A stretch of DNA of 64,000 nucleotides from Blastomyces gilchristii SLH14081 (Eukaryota; Ascomycota; Eurotiomycetes; Onygenales; Ajellomycetaceae). The DNA is taken from the NCBI RefSeq assembly GCF_000003855.2, contig NW_003101678.1, positions 961,194-1,025,193 on the forward strand. The letters run 5' to 3'. How positions within the stretch are numbered: the stretch's first letter is position 1; the number at the start of each line of letters is the position of its first letter. Positions 22,641-33,932 of the stretch are shown here, in pieces. The notes under the pieces were generated by a model, which had not been told where the DNA came from, searched no databases, and saw only the letters and a list, made by a program, of their open reading frames with translations. Both the position numbers and the translations under genes were made by a program.

Positions 22641-25600
22641 GAGAAAATAACAATGAACATGATTCTTGTATCTACTGTGATTAATAACATGTATAATATA
22701 AGAGTCATGATAGACAGTGATCTATGTTATTATACAATGATTAAATCTTCAGTTGTAAGATATTACAATGTTCAGTGTATTCTCTTATCAAAATTCTGAC
22801 TTCTTGCAGGATTTGATAACTCAAAAGATGTTTCTACTCATTATATAGTGAAGTTGAACATAGATATTAAAGAACATCAATACAAAGATGCCTATATATA
22901 TGAAGTTGATAATCTTGATTATAATCTTATATTAGAACTTATCTGACTATCTGAACAAGACATTCTATTGAACACTTGAAACAGAAGCTTAATATTTTCT
23001 AACAATGATAGAGTTCATGAAGATGATATTCATAAGACTATAAATCTGACACAGATCTCTGTCAATGCCTATGAAATGCTCTGAAAAAGAAGTTACTGAA
23101 AAGATCACTGATAGCAGAATTATGTGACAATCTATTCTATCAGTCTGAGTGATATCAAGAAAGCTCTAGAGAAGTTATTCTGTACTATAATAACAGATTC
23201 TCAGACAAAACTCTCTTAATAATATCATAAATATCTAGATATCTTCTGATAAGATAATATTATGAATATATCTCTCTTACAAGACTCAGAAGTGAATCAC
23301 AGTATCAAGTTAGAAAAGAAGAATGATAAGATTTCTGAGTCATCATGAGACTCTCTTTATAATATGTCTTGAGATGAACTTCTTCTTCTTTAAAAGACAC
23401 TCAATGATCTGTTAAATAAGAAATTCATATATATTAGTAACTCTTTCACTGCAGCTTCTATTCTCTTTACAAAGAAACCAGGTGAAGAACTCTGATTCTG
23501 TGTGAACTATTGAGAATTGAATAGATTAATTAAGAAGAACTGCTATTCTTTATCTCATATCAATGAAATTCTAACTTGTATTGAACAAGCTCAATGATTT
23601 ATAAAACTAGATATTATCACTGTGTTTCATAAAATCTGTATCACTGAAGAAGATAAATGACTTACAGTATACTGAACATGTTATAATGTCTTTGAATGAA
23701 TAGTTATACTCTTTGAACTGATTAATGCTCTCAGTACATTTCAGAAGTATATTAACTGAGTACTCTGAAATTTTCTTAATGAATTTACATCTATATATCT
23801 TGATGACATTCTCATCTTCACTGATAAGTTCAGAAAAGAATATCAAGAACATGTGTAAAGAGTATTACAATGATTATGAGAAGCAGAACTATCAATAGAT
23901 ATTAATAAGTATGATTTTAAAGTCAAGAGTATTAAATATCTAGGTTTTATCATAGAAGCTGATAAAGAGATTTGAATGAATTCTGAGAAAGTCTCTGTCA
24001 TTTGTGAATGAGAAGCTTCATATACTGTGAAAGATGTACAAAGCTTCATCAGATTTGCTAACTTCTATTGATGATTTATACAAAACTTCTCAGATATTAT
24101 GAGATCACTTACAGAACTTATCAAGAAGAACTCAGTATTTCAGTGATCAGTGAACACTGAAGCTACATTCATATAGATAAAGAAGATGTTTATCAATACT
24201 TCTTCACTAATGATATTTAATTCTGATTGTAAAATAATTGTTGAAGCTGACTTCTCTGACTATATTATGAAGCAAGCTATATTACAATATAATAATGAAG
24301 ATGTCTTACAATTATACACTTTCATGTCTAAGAAACTGAGTCTCACTGAATGCAACTATGAGATCTATGATAAGAAACTTCTTACAATTGTATACTATCT
24401 AGAAGAATAAGACTTGAAACTCTGAAGTATCTTCAAATTTGAGATAATCACTGATCATAAGAATCTCAAGTATTTCACAATCATCTGCAAGCTTACTAGA
24501 TGACAGATACAGTGATCTGAGCTATTAAGCTGTTTTCATTTCACTATACACTATTGCCCCGACAGCCAGAACTCAATAACAGATGCTCTCTTATAATGAG
24601 AGTAAGATATATCATTCAATGTAACAGACATGCATTAAATGAACTGAGAACACTGGCTCTTGAATCTGAAGATATTAGTTGATTATAATAAGATCAATCA
24701 TAGTACTATACATGCTTTACTGATCAGAATATCTCTCAAATCTACACTGAATGAATTGTGATATATAACAGCTTAAACTGATGAACTTCTTCAAACACTT
24801 ATCAAAGCAGTATATTAAGAAGCACTCTGATTCCTCTCAGAACTATGTATAAGAACTGATATCTTGAAATGCTCAATCAATGATAATAATACTCTGTGAT
24901 TCTGTGAATGATACTGAGTCTCTCACTTCAAACTCTTATACACTCAGATAATGCATCAGATACATGATTCTCATATAACTAATTATTCAGATTGTGAATA
25001 ACTGTATTGAATAATCTCTTAAGAGTTTTACTGATCTGAGATATTAAACAGTATCAGACATTTTGTCTGAAACTGCAACTGTTATTCTTCTATTATCTTA
25101 TGAAAGAACTGTAGAAAAGGCCTGCTGAAATCACTTAATATCTCTGATAGAATCTGATAAGATGTGATAATTGACTTCACTGTTAATCTCTCTAAGAGCA
25201 AGAGTTATAGAAATGTTCTGATTATTATGAACTGATTAAGCAAAGATTTAATATTAAAACTCTGTGATAAGATGAATACCTGAATAAGTTATTAAAGTTT
25301 TTCTATAAAGTCTGGTCTATGAATGCATGAATTACTGAGATCTATAGTATTAAATTAGAACTGTCAATTCATGAGCACTCTCTGAACAAGAATCAGTCAA
25401 GTTCTCAAGATTATATGCTGTTTATTAACTATCTATCATCTCAAGACTGATGATGTGTCAGAAGAGATAATTCAGACTGTAAAGAATTATCTTTATAAGT
25501 TCTGAAATTATTTATAAGATGATTGATATAATCTTCTTCTACACACTGAAGTTACTATCAATGACTGAGATATCATTTCAACAGATGTAATCCTGTTCTT

Positions 25601-26237
25601 TCTCATACATGAATATCACATGAAGATATTAAATCTTCTAGAGATCACACATTTCACACTGAACTCTCACAGTCTGATTCAGATCACTGATAATATAGTA
25701 ATAAAGCTCTGAGATATCTGTAATTGAGTAGAAGTCTTCATAATAAGTGCTAAGCAGAATCAAGAAGACTGAACTAATATTTACTGAGATTTCACTGAGC
25801 AATATGAGATAGAAGACCTGATGTGATTAAATCTTAAGAATATATGAATTACATACTCATCTTATACACTGAATTACTGCCATGTTAAATATAAAGTGAT
25901 AGAAGTTCTAGACAGTCATAATTACTGTCTTAACACAGTATCAGAAATTCATGATGTCTTTCATATGAGCTTGCTCTGCTGCACTGTCACTGATCTGTTT
26001 TCTTCTCAACTGACTTCTGATTGACAGTTATCAGAGATTGTAGAAGAAGACAATGAACTTGAGTGAGAGATTAAAGATGTTCTTGATAAGAGACTCAGTG
26101 ACTGCAGCTGATAATATCTTGTTAAATGAGTCAGCTATGATTGTCTGACCTGAACTCTGAGCTTCATGTTATCTGAAACAGCGGCTCTTAACTGATGAAA
26201 ACTACACACAATCTCATCTCTGAAAAGAGAGGGCTAA
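22641..26237 (+). pseudogene. Gypsy-A E1 pol with C-terminal chromodomain (broken)
   Basis: The protease site reads MIDSD (expected DSG) near 22710. The RT palm has FE-TGA-IVILFELINALSTFQKYIN, and an intact YLDD followed by ILIFTD (23796-23815). RNase H lies in 24186-24600, with EADFSDY, SKKLSLTECNYEIYDKKLL. The integrase zinc domain is near 24950-25080 (MHQIHDSH, then C-x-C), and its core near 25150-25450. The chromodomain is at 26037-26200 (EDNELE-TGA-EIKDVLD, then YLVK-TGA), which in the family steers integration to modified histones. Stops are mostly TGA. Confidence 0.9.
26037..26237 (+). pseudogene. Gypsy-A E1 chromodomain and pol stop
   Basis: An in-frame run of 66 codons from the acidic lead-in to TAA at the LTR edge. 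It shows the chromodomain pattern: acidic start, aromatic, EI..VLD, YLVKW with Trp as TGA, then a Thr-Trp type motif read as LT-TGA. The same module is in E2 near 62570-62758. Confidence 0.8.
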
Positions 26238-26528
26238 TGTGACAGGCTACGCCTGATCAATCATATAAACTATTTCATTACACTTCATAGATTCCGCTGC
26301 TCTGATTCTCAGTGATTCTCAATTGCTGATTCTCAGCTAAAAAACCCATGAAATTCCTATTCTTCTGCCCTGAAGCTTCACTGTGTACATTATTACAAAC
26401 ACATATAAATATTCACTTCAATTGCTGATTCTCACACTTTCTCTTTTCTTTTCTTCTTTAATATTTTTCACTTTATTATATAAGATCTATAAATATTATA
26501 CTGATTTATTCAGCGTAGGCCTCTTATA
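26238..26528 (+). repeat. Gypsy-A E1 3' LTR
   Basis: Begins TGTGACAGG, followed by the duplication ATAAT. Aligned with 20913-21203 it shows only transition-type differences in many C/G contexts. Confidence 0.95.
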
Positions 26529-27330
26529 ATAATACTTTATTTACTCATCTTGAGAAGCAGTTAAATCACTTAAAAAGAAATTCAGTCTGAAATAATGCTA
26601 TAGTGTAGGCTTTTAGTACTGTAAGAGATAAACTGCTATATTACTACAGTAAAACTGAACAATCTTTTATAGAGTACTATACTGTAGTAGCTCTACTAGA
26701 TCTCTCTCATTGAGTTAATATCTACACTTTGCAAGATTGAATAGACAAGGAATAAGACTTGTATATTAAATTAGCTTAAGACTACTACAATGTCTTAACT
26801 ATCAGAGATTTGAACAAGCAGATGTTAGAGATGTGAAGACAGTGAAATACAATTCTCTAGTAAGTAAGAATCTTTAATAACACTTCATATTACATAGAAC
26901 TATAATACTAACTTTGAAATAGAACTTGTATATATTGATTACAACTGAAAATCTGACAAAACTACATACTTATAAAAGTAAATTTAATCACTATCTTCAA
27001 GATAATTCAATGAATTTACACATTAAATCAATTCTAGAGTTATGAAAAATTGTCAAGAGTACATATTCAACTGTTACACTGATACATTCTGACAATTTCA
27101 TTAATAGAGATGAGAATGAAGTGAAAGTTCAACTCAAGCTAAGATATTTATCACTATCATCAGAGACAATTATAAGAAGAAATAATCAAGAAACTTATAA
27201 TTATGAAACATGAAATTATCAGATAGTTTAATATCTCTGATCACAGTACATCAGAGAAGTGTAGTTTTCATAAGAAAGTGAAGAATAAACTTATACAAGA
27301 ATGTATTTACTTGTTTGATAAGTATTATCA
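26529..27330 (+). pseudogene. hAT X2 transposase, 3' part
   Basis: Resumes the transposase after Gypsy-A E1. It matches X1 14190-14985, including the YYYSKTEQSF block and the dimerisation end (QETIKKLIIMKHEIIRQ region). It is broken by TGA and TAA stops. Confidence 0.8.
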
Positions 27331-27409
27331 ATAATTGTTATCAAATTCTGATTATATAAGCAATCACTAAATGAATTAAATGAGACTGAATTTAATCTTC
27401 AGTCTTAGT

Positions 27410-27915
27410 TAGACTGACCGCCGGGATCATGAATTTCATGTTTGATCTCATTTGGTCCGGTCTCATACATTTCTTGATGTGAATTTCACTGAGACTAGTC
27501 ATTAAAAAAACATGCAAAGTGACTATATATGAGATCTTAAAATGAAACCATAACTTGAAAAAAATGAGAAAGTGATCTCATTTGATTTCATTTAGTCTTA
27601 TTCTTAGCATAAAGTTACTATTTTTAGACATTTTAAGGTTTTTTTTAGACTATTTTTAATTTTTTAAAAAGTAACACTTTTTGATAACACTTAAATGAGA
27701 TTTAAAGTCATTTAAAGCAATAAAAATAATTTAAATTGAGAAGTGAAAATCATGGTCTCATTTGAAAAATGTGATAAGAGTAGACAGTAAGTCTCACTGA
27801 AACAGTATGAGACTACTATCTAATGTTAAAACTGTGTAATGGGATCAGTTGAATTGATAATGAGACTATCAAAAAATTTGGTCCTGGTCTCAGACACGGT
27901 GACACGGTTAGTCTA
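27410..27915 (+). mobile_element. 506-bp hAT MITE M1
   Basis: A non-autonomous element with ends TAGACTGACCG and GGTTAGTCTA. It is flanked by GTCTTAGT (27402-27409) and GTCTCAGT (27916-27923), an 8-base duplication with one C/T difference. Uninterrupted X1 confirms the empty site. It has no coding capacity. It sits inside a copy of its own presumed autonomous partner. Confidence 0.92.
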
Positions 27916-28710
27916 GTCTCAGTCTCATTCTGATTTTAAAACAATAATCATCTTTCACTATTTATTCTGAGAAATTATTTTCATTTCACTGTTCTTGAAT
28001 TAAATCTGATTATTTTTCATGCCATTTCTGAAAGAAATGATTTATTTTCAGGTTTTTTTAATGCTTGATTCTGATGAGACTCATACTAAGAAATGTATAG
28101 AATCAGATTGAATGAGATTAAATATGAAATTCATCATCTCATCAGTCAGTCTATGCATATCTTTATTCAGTCTCTTTATAAATATTATTATTTAGATCTT
28201 ATTTTAGAGCTCTGTTTTCACAGATCTTAATTCATATTATAATTTCATGAAGTGGTATAAGTAGTCTTTATCAGATTTCTCATCTCTTTTTCTAATATTA
28301 ATAATTACAGCTCAGATATTCTCTGTTTAACTCACAGAGTCTCTCAACTTATTCTTTAGATAGATCTTGAGAATAGATTAACAGAATCTCTTATAATTAT
28401 TCTCTAGATAATTCTGTCAATTCTTGACTTCAGTATAGTAGAGATCTGTTATTATATAAATAACAGCTTCTTCATCTTTCATATCACATAGCTGAGCTTG
28501 TAAGTTAATTTTCAATACAAACTTATAAAAGCTTTTATAGATTATAATTCAGTAGATAATCTTTAGAAGTTATAGCTTAAAAAAGTTTCTTTTTAGTTTA
28601 TAAATATCTTTGAAGATTATATCTAAAGACTCAGTGTAAGAGTGTTTACAGATAGTAAGTATTTCTTATAGAAAAATAACTTTATTCTGTAAGAGATACT
28701 CAAGAATGTT

Positions 28711-28800
28711 GCCCCGGTGGCCGAATGGTTAATGCGGCCATCCGGTAGCGCCTTGGCGTGGGAAACCAAGGCGCATGGGTTCGAAACCCGCAGGGGATAC
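28711..28800 (+). ncRNA. tRNA-like promoter head of SINE S1
   Basis: TGGCCGAATGG and GGTTCGAAACC fit the A and B boxes bound by TFIIIC for RNA polymerase III. GGCC/GGCC can form a D-arm. CGCCTTGG pairs with CCAAGGCG around a nine-base loop. The A-box style resembles class II tRNAs (Ser or Leu), but the cloverleaf is incomplete, so I do not call it a tRNA gene. Confidence 0.8.
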
Positions 28801-29023
28801 ATTAAATCCGGAACTCAAGCACCTCAGGTTTCTAATAAATACAGAGGTGTACAAATCACTCCAATGAATCGCTCTATGTTCCTGGGCTGGGAAGTTATTA
28901 TCACATGTATCTAATTGTCACTCCTTTGTATTTTCCTATGTTCTTGTTATCTTGGTGTGGTCTCAACACCTGTATTTCCTCCTGTATAACCAACACTTGA
29001 CCTGTATTTAACATCACGCAAGG

Positions 29024-29053
29024 ACTCATCATAAGCTCCGCTTGCATATGAGT
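29024..29053 (+). ncRNA. SINE S1 3' terminal stem-loop
   Basis: ACTCAT, cat, AAGC, tcc, GCTT, gcat, ATGAGT: two stems separated by a cat/gcat internal loop and closed by a three-base loop. It is kept in S3 (47170-47199) and in S2 (43417-43446), where one C-to-T change leaves a G-T pair. The LINE end has the same plan with other bases. Confidence 0.75.
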
Positions 29054-29328
29054 ATAATGGAAGAATAATAATAATAATAATAACTCAAGAATGTTCTTCA
29101 CTGAGATTAATTTATTTATAAATTTGAAGAGTTTCTCTATTACAGATACAGAGAATACTATTCTATGAGTAATTAATAAGTTCTGTGAGACTTCTTTTAC
29201 AGAGATTATTCATGATTTGAGTGACTGTTTCTGAGTGTCTGCAGTAAAGTTCACAGAGATTATTTAAGTATGTAAGTTTCTAGTTCTTTCAGTTATAATA
29301 GATAGTTGCTGACTGATAGAGCTTGAAA

Positions 29329-29585
29329 TATAAGCATAAGTACTTATAGATAATTATCTAAGTGTTTATAGCTTGATATGATATGTACTGATACCTACTA
29401 AAAGTATTCACAGTAGAAAGATAAATATAGAAGTTAAATATATAATAGTATTTAAGCTGAGTTATAAATAGTAGTCATGAACTTTAGTCTATATAGTTGT
29501 GTGTAGTCAAGGGCTACTAACTCTATTAATTATACAAGAGATAGAAATAGAGGTAAAGATTTCGCAAGAAGCAGGATTTCTTACA
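29329..29585 (-). repeat. Gypsy-B LTR (5' LTR of the 28154-29585 remnant)
   Basis: 257 bp, matches 60875-61132 and ends CTTACA. The following CTGAG is probably the target duplication, whose partner is lost. Confidence 0.85.
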
Positions 29586-29706
29586 CTGAGTGAATAAATA
29601 AATTGAAAGATTGAAAGGTAATTATCAACTGATTACTACTGTATTATATAAGATCAGAGTTATGATTATATAATAAGATTAAATAGTATATCTAATAAGA
29701 TTAAGT
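29586..29706 (+). repeat. 120-bp direct repeat, unit 1
   Basis: Begins CTGAGTGAATAAATAA at the Gypsy-B LTR junction. It matches 30192-30313 at about four bases in five. Confidence 0.7.
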
Positions 29707-30191
29707 TTTCTGTATATATATCACTATCTTATCTCATATAATACATATTTTTTTGTAATTTAAAATTACTTAATTATTTACTATTAATTCTATAATCAAT
29801 TCTTAATTAATTGTAAAACAATTTTTAATTAATTATAAAATAATTCTTGTCTCATTACAACTTTTATATATGAAAAAGACTTTACTGATTTTATTGATAA
29901 TTAATTTAATACTGAAATTATTCTTAAATCCGATAATAGAGCAAGTATTAATATAATTTACACTGAATTAATTATCAATTCATTTTCAATCATTTGTTAA
30001 TTACTTAAATACACAGATTAAGTCTATTGTTATTATTATAATTAATTAATAATCAATTCAAAATCAATCTAAAATCAATTATTAAATATTTTTTATCTTA
30101 ATATATTTTAAAAATCTGTAAAATATCTCTTCATATTTTATATGAATTTGTCTATTTGTTTAATTGATTATATAGTGATTGATTAATAAGC
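29707..30191. other. Very AT-rich spacer between direct repeats
   Basis: Almost only A and T, with many AATTAATT-type words. No gene or recognised element is seen. Together with its flanking repeats it could be a small LTR-bounded non-coding element. Confidence 0.5.
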
Positions 30192-30313
30192 TGAGTGAAT
30201 AAATAAGTGAAGTAAAAGATTAAAAGTCAATTGTTAACTAATTATTACTGTATTATATAAGGTCAGAGTCATGATTATGTAATAAGATTAGATAACACAC
30301 TTAGTAATATTAA
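30192..30313 (+). repeat. 120-bp direct repeat, unit 2
   Basis: The second copy of the unit at 29586-29706. LINE copy A begins directly after it. Confidence 0.7.
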
Positions 30314-30339
30314 GTTAGAAAGGTTATTCAATTTGATAT

Positions 30340-33300
30340 TGAACTGAGTGAAGAATAAATGAGTGAAAACCCTCTTCTCTCTAATCAGTTTAACTTTGAA
30401 AAAGCTGATTGAAAGGCAGTTGAAGAAAGCATAAAACTGTTAAAATCTGAAAGACAGAGTGAGCTATATTGAAAGCCTGGTCAAGATATCTCAAATGAAA
30501 TGCTTGAGAATAGAGTGAAGCTCATTACATCTATTATTCTAACAAGTATTAAAGATAATATTTCAAAGAGAAAGTCTTCTGAGTATTCAAAACCTTGATG
30601 AAATGAGAATATCATATCTAAAAGAAAACAATTAGCTACTGCTAGAAGAGATTAAAAGAATAATATAATTTCTGATAAAGAGTTCAAAGCTGTCAGAAAT
30701 GAATATTTTTCAGATATTAAAAGAGCTAAAACAGACTGCTGAAATAAATTTCTTGAAGAAGCATAAGAAAAGAAAGTTTTTAAAGCTTTTAACTATATTA
30801 AAACAAGAAGTGTAGCAAAACTTCCAGCCTTAGAATATGAGTTTCAGAATGAATTATATACAGCAAACTCTTTTGAGAAAAAATGTTAAGCTTTTATAAG
30901 AACTCTCTTTCAAAACTTATCAGATTCAGATTCAGAGAAAGAGAATATATCACTTCTCAACTATATTGATGAAAATGACTGGAAATGACCTGATCTTACA
31001 GAAGATGAATTAGTGTCAGCTATCTTCTCAAGTTTAGTTAAAACTGCTGCAGAGCCTAATTCAATCAATCACTTGATTATTTAAAATATATACTTCTACT
31101 TAAAGAATGAATATTTTGAGCTCTTTTTAAATATCTTGAAAAATGAATATCATTCTGAATGCTGAAGAGAAGTCACTGAAGTGATTCTTGCAAAACCTAA
31201 TAAAAAAACTTCAATTTCTAAGTCATATAGAGTAATATCTCTATTGAACTGTCTAAAAAAGGTTTTAGAAAAGATAATAGCTACTCAACTATTTTTTATA
31301 AGCACTATTAGTAATTCTCTTTTATTCAGTGAATAAATGAGAGATAGAAAACAATGTTCTACAATTGACACTGTTCTCTCAGTTATTCATGATATTTAAA
31401 TAGCAAAGTATGAAGATCTAGTCTCAACTGCAGTTTTTATTAATATAAAAGAAGCATTTGATCATTTTTCAAAGTCAAAGTTAATTCAGACTGTGAAGAT
31501 GTTAAAACTGCCACTTTCTCTAATAAAATGAGTTAACTGTTTTATGTCTAAAAGAATTATACAACTTTTCTTTAATGAAATGAAACAAGACAAGACTGAG
31601 ATAAAAATAGAAGTACTGTAAGAATCTTCAATCTCACTTATTTTATTTGTAATATACACTGCATATCTATTCAACAATAGAAATATAAGAATAGTGTGAT
31701 CTCTGAGTTATATAGATGATATTGATCTAGTCTACAGCTCAAAAACTATCAAAGAGAATTTAAAAGTGATTGAAAAAGCTGCAAAGGAAATCTTTGTTAG
31801 AGCAGATATCAATCAAATTCAATTTAATATTAATAAAACTGAGTTAATTCATTTCTTTTCTAGATTCAATGAGAATGAACTATCTCTAACTCTTTTAAAT
31901 AGAGAGATTAAACTCAGTGTAAATGTCAAATGATTAGAAGTATAATTAAACTCCAAGTTAAATTTTAAATATCATATTCAACAAAGAACTGTCAAGGCAG
32001 AAAGACTATTGAATAACATAATCAGACTATCAAATACAGAGAGAGGTCTATTCTTCCAGACTATGAGACAGTTATATGTAGCCTGTATTACCTCAGTAGC
32101 TGATTATGAAGTTTAAGTTTGATGAAATAATCAAGGGAATTTCACTGAACTCTTTCAAAGTCTGTAAAACAGAGCTTTGAGAAGAATTCTGAGAGCATTC
32201 AAATCATCTCCTATTAAAGCAATGGAAATTGAAGCTTCAATTCCTTCTTCTGCTATTAGATTTGAAAAGGCCTGTATAAACTATACTCTGAGAGTTATAA
32301 AGATGAGCGCAAATTATATAATCAGAGAAAGAGTCTCTTCTTCATCTTTATCAATTAACTCTGAAAATTAACTGAATTGAAACAGATTTCTTGATTGAAA
32401 TGATAATAATTCTTCAAAGAAAATGCCTTCTCAACTGTATAAACTATGCTCACTGATTAAAAATCAACTTTCTTCTTTAAATATTGAAAAAGTTGATCAT
32501 GAGAAGATATCTCTCTGCAGAGAAAACCTTGAATCTCTCATAGACTTGTAAATAAGTGAACTATCTAAGAAGAGAGCATATGAACAGTATTTGAAGAGAA
32601 TTTCTACAATTAATATAAAAGACTCTATTCTGATTTATTCAGATGACTCAAAAAATGAGAATTTCAATAGATTAGACACAGACATTGCTTATACTGAAGA
32701 TAATATCAATTTTATCTCAGATTTCTGAAATTTAGACTGTGAATCAGAAGTCTTTGATACTGAACTATTTATAATAGTGAAAGCTTTCAAACTCATTGAA
32801 ATAAAATCTCATAAAAGAGGAAATAGTTTGAAAGAGACATGAATATTCTCTGCTAGTCAAGCTGCTTTAAAAAGACTTGAAAATAGTCAGATTCATAATG
32901 ATCAAATGAATCTTGACCTGATTTTAAACTCTGTTTTGAAAATTCAAAAGAGAAGAATATCAAAGCTGATAATTCATCTCCACTGAGTTCCTGCTCATAT
33001 GAATATTCATGACAATGAATTAGCTGATTCAGCTGCAAAAAAGAGTTCAGAATTAAGCAGATCTATTCAAAAAATTGAGTTCTGATCTTTTATAAAGAGA
33101 AAAATAAAAGAATCTTGTTTAGATAAGTGAAATGAAAGCTGACAGAAACAAAAGAAGAGTATACATTATTCAAGATTTGAAACAAAACTCAAGTGAAAAT
33201 CTTGTTCAATTAAATGTAAAAAGAAAATATTCTCATCTATAATACAGCTGAAACTAGAACATGACTATTTCAAATTCTATATACAAAGATTTGATGATAG

Positions 33301-33561
33301 ATTTAATTCAATAGAATGCTCATTCTGCAATGCAAATGAGAATTCTGAGTATATTGTAATGCACTGTGCATTATACAATAGTCTCAGAGTCAGATTGAAA
33401 GAGAAGTATGATCTAAATCAATTAAATATAAGATGCTTATTCTCAACTGAGACAGGAATTAAATACTTAATAGACTTTCTATCAGAAACTCAAGCAGCTA
33501 CAAGAAAATGGCTAAATTCAGAAATATCTGAATATGAAGAGGAGGAAATCAATCAGATATA
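30340..33561 (+). pseudogene. LINE A ORF2: reverse transcriptase, RNase H, CCHC end (broken)
   Basis: RT blocks include KPNKKTSISKSYRVISLLNCL (31195-31260, split here by nothing but spacing), FINIKEAFDH, and the active-site box YIDD (31709-31720). RNase H begins near 32625 (LIYSDDSKNEN), has the Glu in DTELF, and reads SASQ where the third acidic residue is expected; LINE C keeps Asp there. The PAHMNIHDNELADSA end of RNase H is near 32985-33035. A C-x2-C-x(7)-(I/V)-x-H-x-C type knuckle (CSFCNANENSEYIVMHC) lies at 33320-33366. The stops are mainly TGA at Trp sites. Confidence 0.88.
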
Positions 33562-33852
33562 GTCTGTTAAAACAGCTATATACTTTCTTTTAATAATTTG
33601 TTTTGTCACAGTCTCTCTTTACTTTATCTTTTCCTTTCAATTCCTTTCTATCTATCTACTTAATGTGTCTATCTTTAAGACTGTGTTCTCTTTTCTTTTG
33701 TCATGATCTTGTCAAATGATTTCAAAGTATCAGAAGATGTTAAAATACTGCAATTTGTAAACAGTTTTTATATTCTGAGCTGGAATTTTCTGATTTTGCA
33801 TATCTGAAATTGATGAATGTATAATAGTTAACTTTATAGATATAGGAAAAAC

Positions 33853-33875
33853 CCTGAGAACTTTCAGTTCTCAGG
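33853..33875 (+). ncRNA. LINE A 3' UTR hairpin
   Basis: CCTGAGAACT, ttc, AGTTCTCAGG: a perfect 10-bp stem with a three-base loop. LINE C keeps it with loop ttt; LINE B has one mismatched pair. Confidence 0.85.
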
Positions 33876-33907
33876 TAGATGTCATAGTCTCTGACTGCAT
33901 ACATCTA
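33876..33907 (+). ncRNA. LINE A 3' terminal stem-loop
   Basis: TAGATGT, cat, AGTC, tct, GACT, gcat, ACATCTA, directly followed by taattGAAGAATAATAATAA. Probably the recognition structure for the LINE reverse transcriptase. LINE B is identical; LINE C has one broken outer pair. The SINE carries the same plan. Confidence 0.8.
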
Positions 33908-33932
33908 TAATTGAAGAATAATAATAATAATA

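Larger units (their letters stand above)
20913..26528 (+). mobile_element. Gypsy-A chromovirus E1, complete (5616 bp)
   Basis: Two 291-bp LTRs (20913-21203 and 26238-26528) flank gag-pol. The duplication ATAAT sits on both sides (20908-20912 and 26529-26533). Pol order is protease, RT, RNase H, integrase, chromodomain. The pol stop TAA (26235-26237) abuts the 3' LTR, and a purine-rich run (about 26223-26233) just before it serves as the polypurine tract. The LTRs differ by many transitions, so it is old or mutated. It is inserted in hAT X2. Confidence 0.95.
16692..28153 (+). mobile_element. hAT DNA transposon X2, interrupted by Gypsy-A E1 and a MITE
   Basis: X2 matches X1 from about 10030 to 15297, in the segments 16692-20912, 26529-27409 and 27916-28153. 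Its right terminus, CAGTCTA, is at 28147-28153. The next 8 bases (TGCATATC) should be the right target duplication; the left end is hidden in the gap. Compared with X1 it is more mutated, with extra C-to-T and G-to-A changes throughout. It is inserted in the gag of a Gypsy-B copy. Confidence 0.9.
28711..29082 (+). mobile_element. tRNA-headed SINE S1, complete (372 bp)
   Basis: The duplication ACTCAAGAATGTT (13 bases, 28698-28710 and 29083-29095) frames the element. The head has an A box (28718-28728) and a B box (28778-28788). The body is unique, and the 3' end is GAAGAATAATAATAATAA, the same tail as the LINE in this window. A stem-loop at 29024-29053 precedes the tail. It is nearly free of the C-to-T decay around it and keeps CpG sites. 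Open frames inside are not genes. Confidence 0.92.
28154..29585 (-). mobile_element. Gypsy-B remnant: gag 5' part plus 5' LTR (minus)
   Basis: The minus strand matches the complete Gypsy-B element E3 from its 5' LTR into gag (60100-61132). The left side is interrupted by hAT X2; the rest of the element is missing or hidden in the gap. A SINE is inserted at 28711-29082. Confidence 0.8.
30318..33932 (+). mobile_element. Tad1-type LINE, copy A, 5'-truncated
   Basis: A non-LTR retrotransposon lacking its endonuclease. It starts in the linker after the endonuclease (compare LINE B at 40080) and runs through RT, RNase H and a terminal zinc knuckle to a (TAA)n tail at about 33913-33932. 5' truncation is typical of target-primed reverse transcription. 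I found no clear target duplication. Confidence 0.9.

Noticed and set aside
24186..24410. Possible stand-alone host gene (74 codons)
   Set aside because: It is the RNase H domain of Gypsy-A E1 in frame order with RT and integrase.
28717..28914. Open frame beginning MAEWLMRPSG in the SINE head
   Set aside because: It reads through the A box and B box of a tRNA-like promoter, is not kept in S3 and partly falls in the gap in S2. It is a chance frame.
33359..33562. Possible small gene (67 codons)
   Set aside because: It is the C-terminal end of the LINE ORF just after its zinc knuckle.
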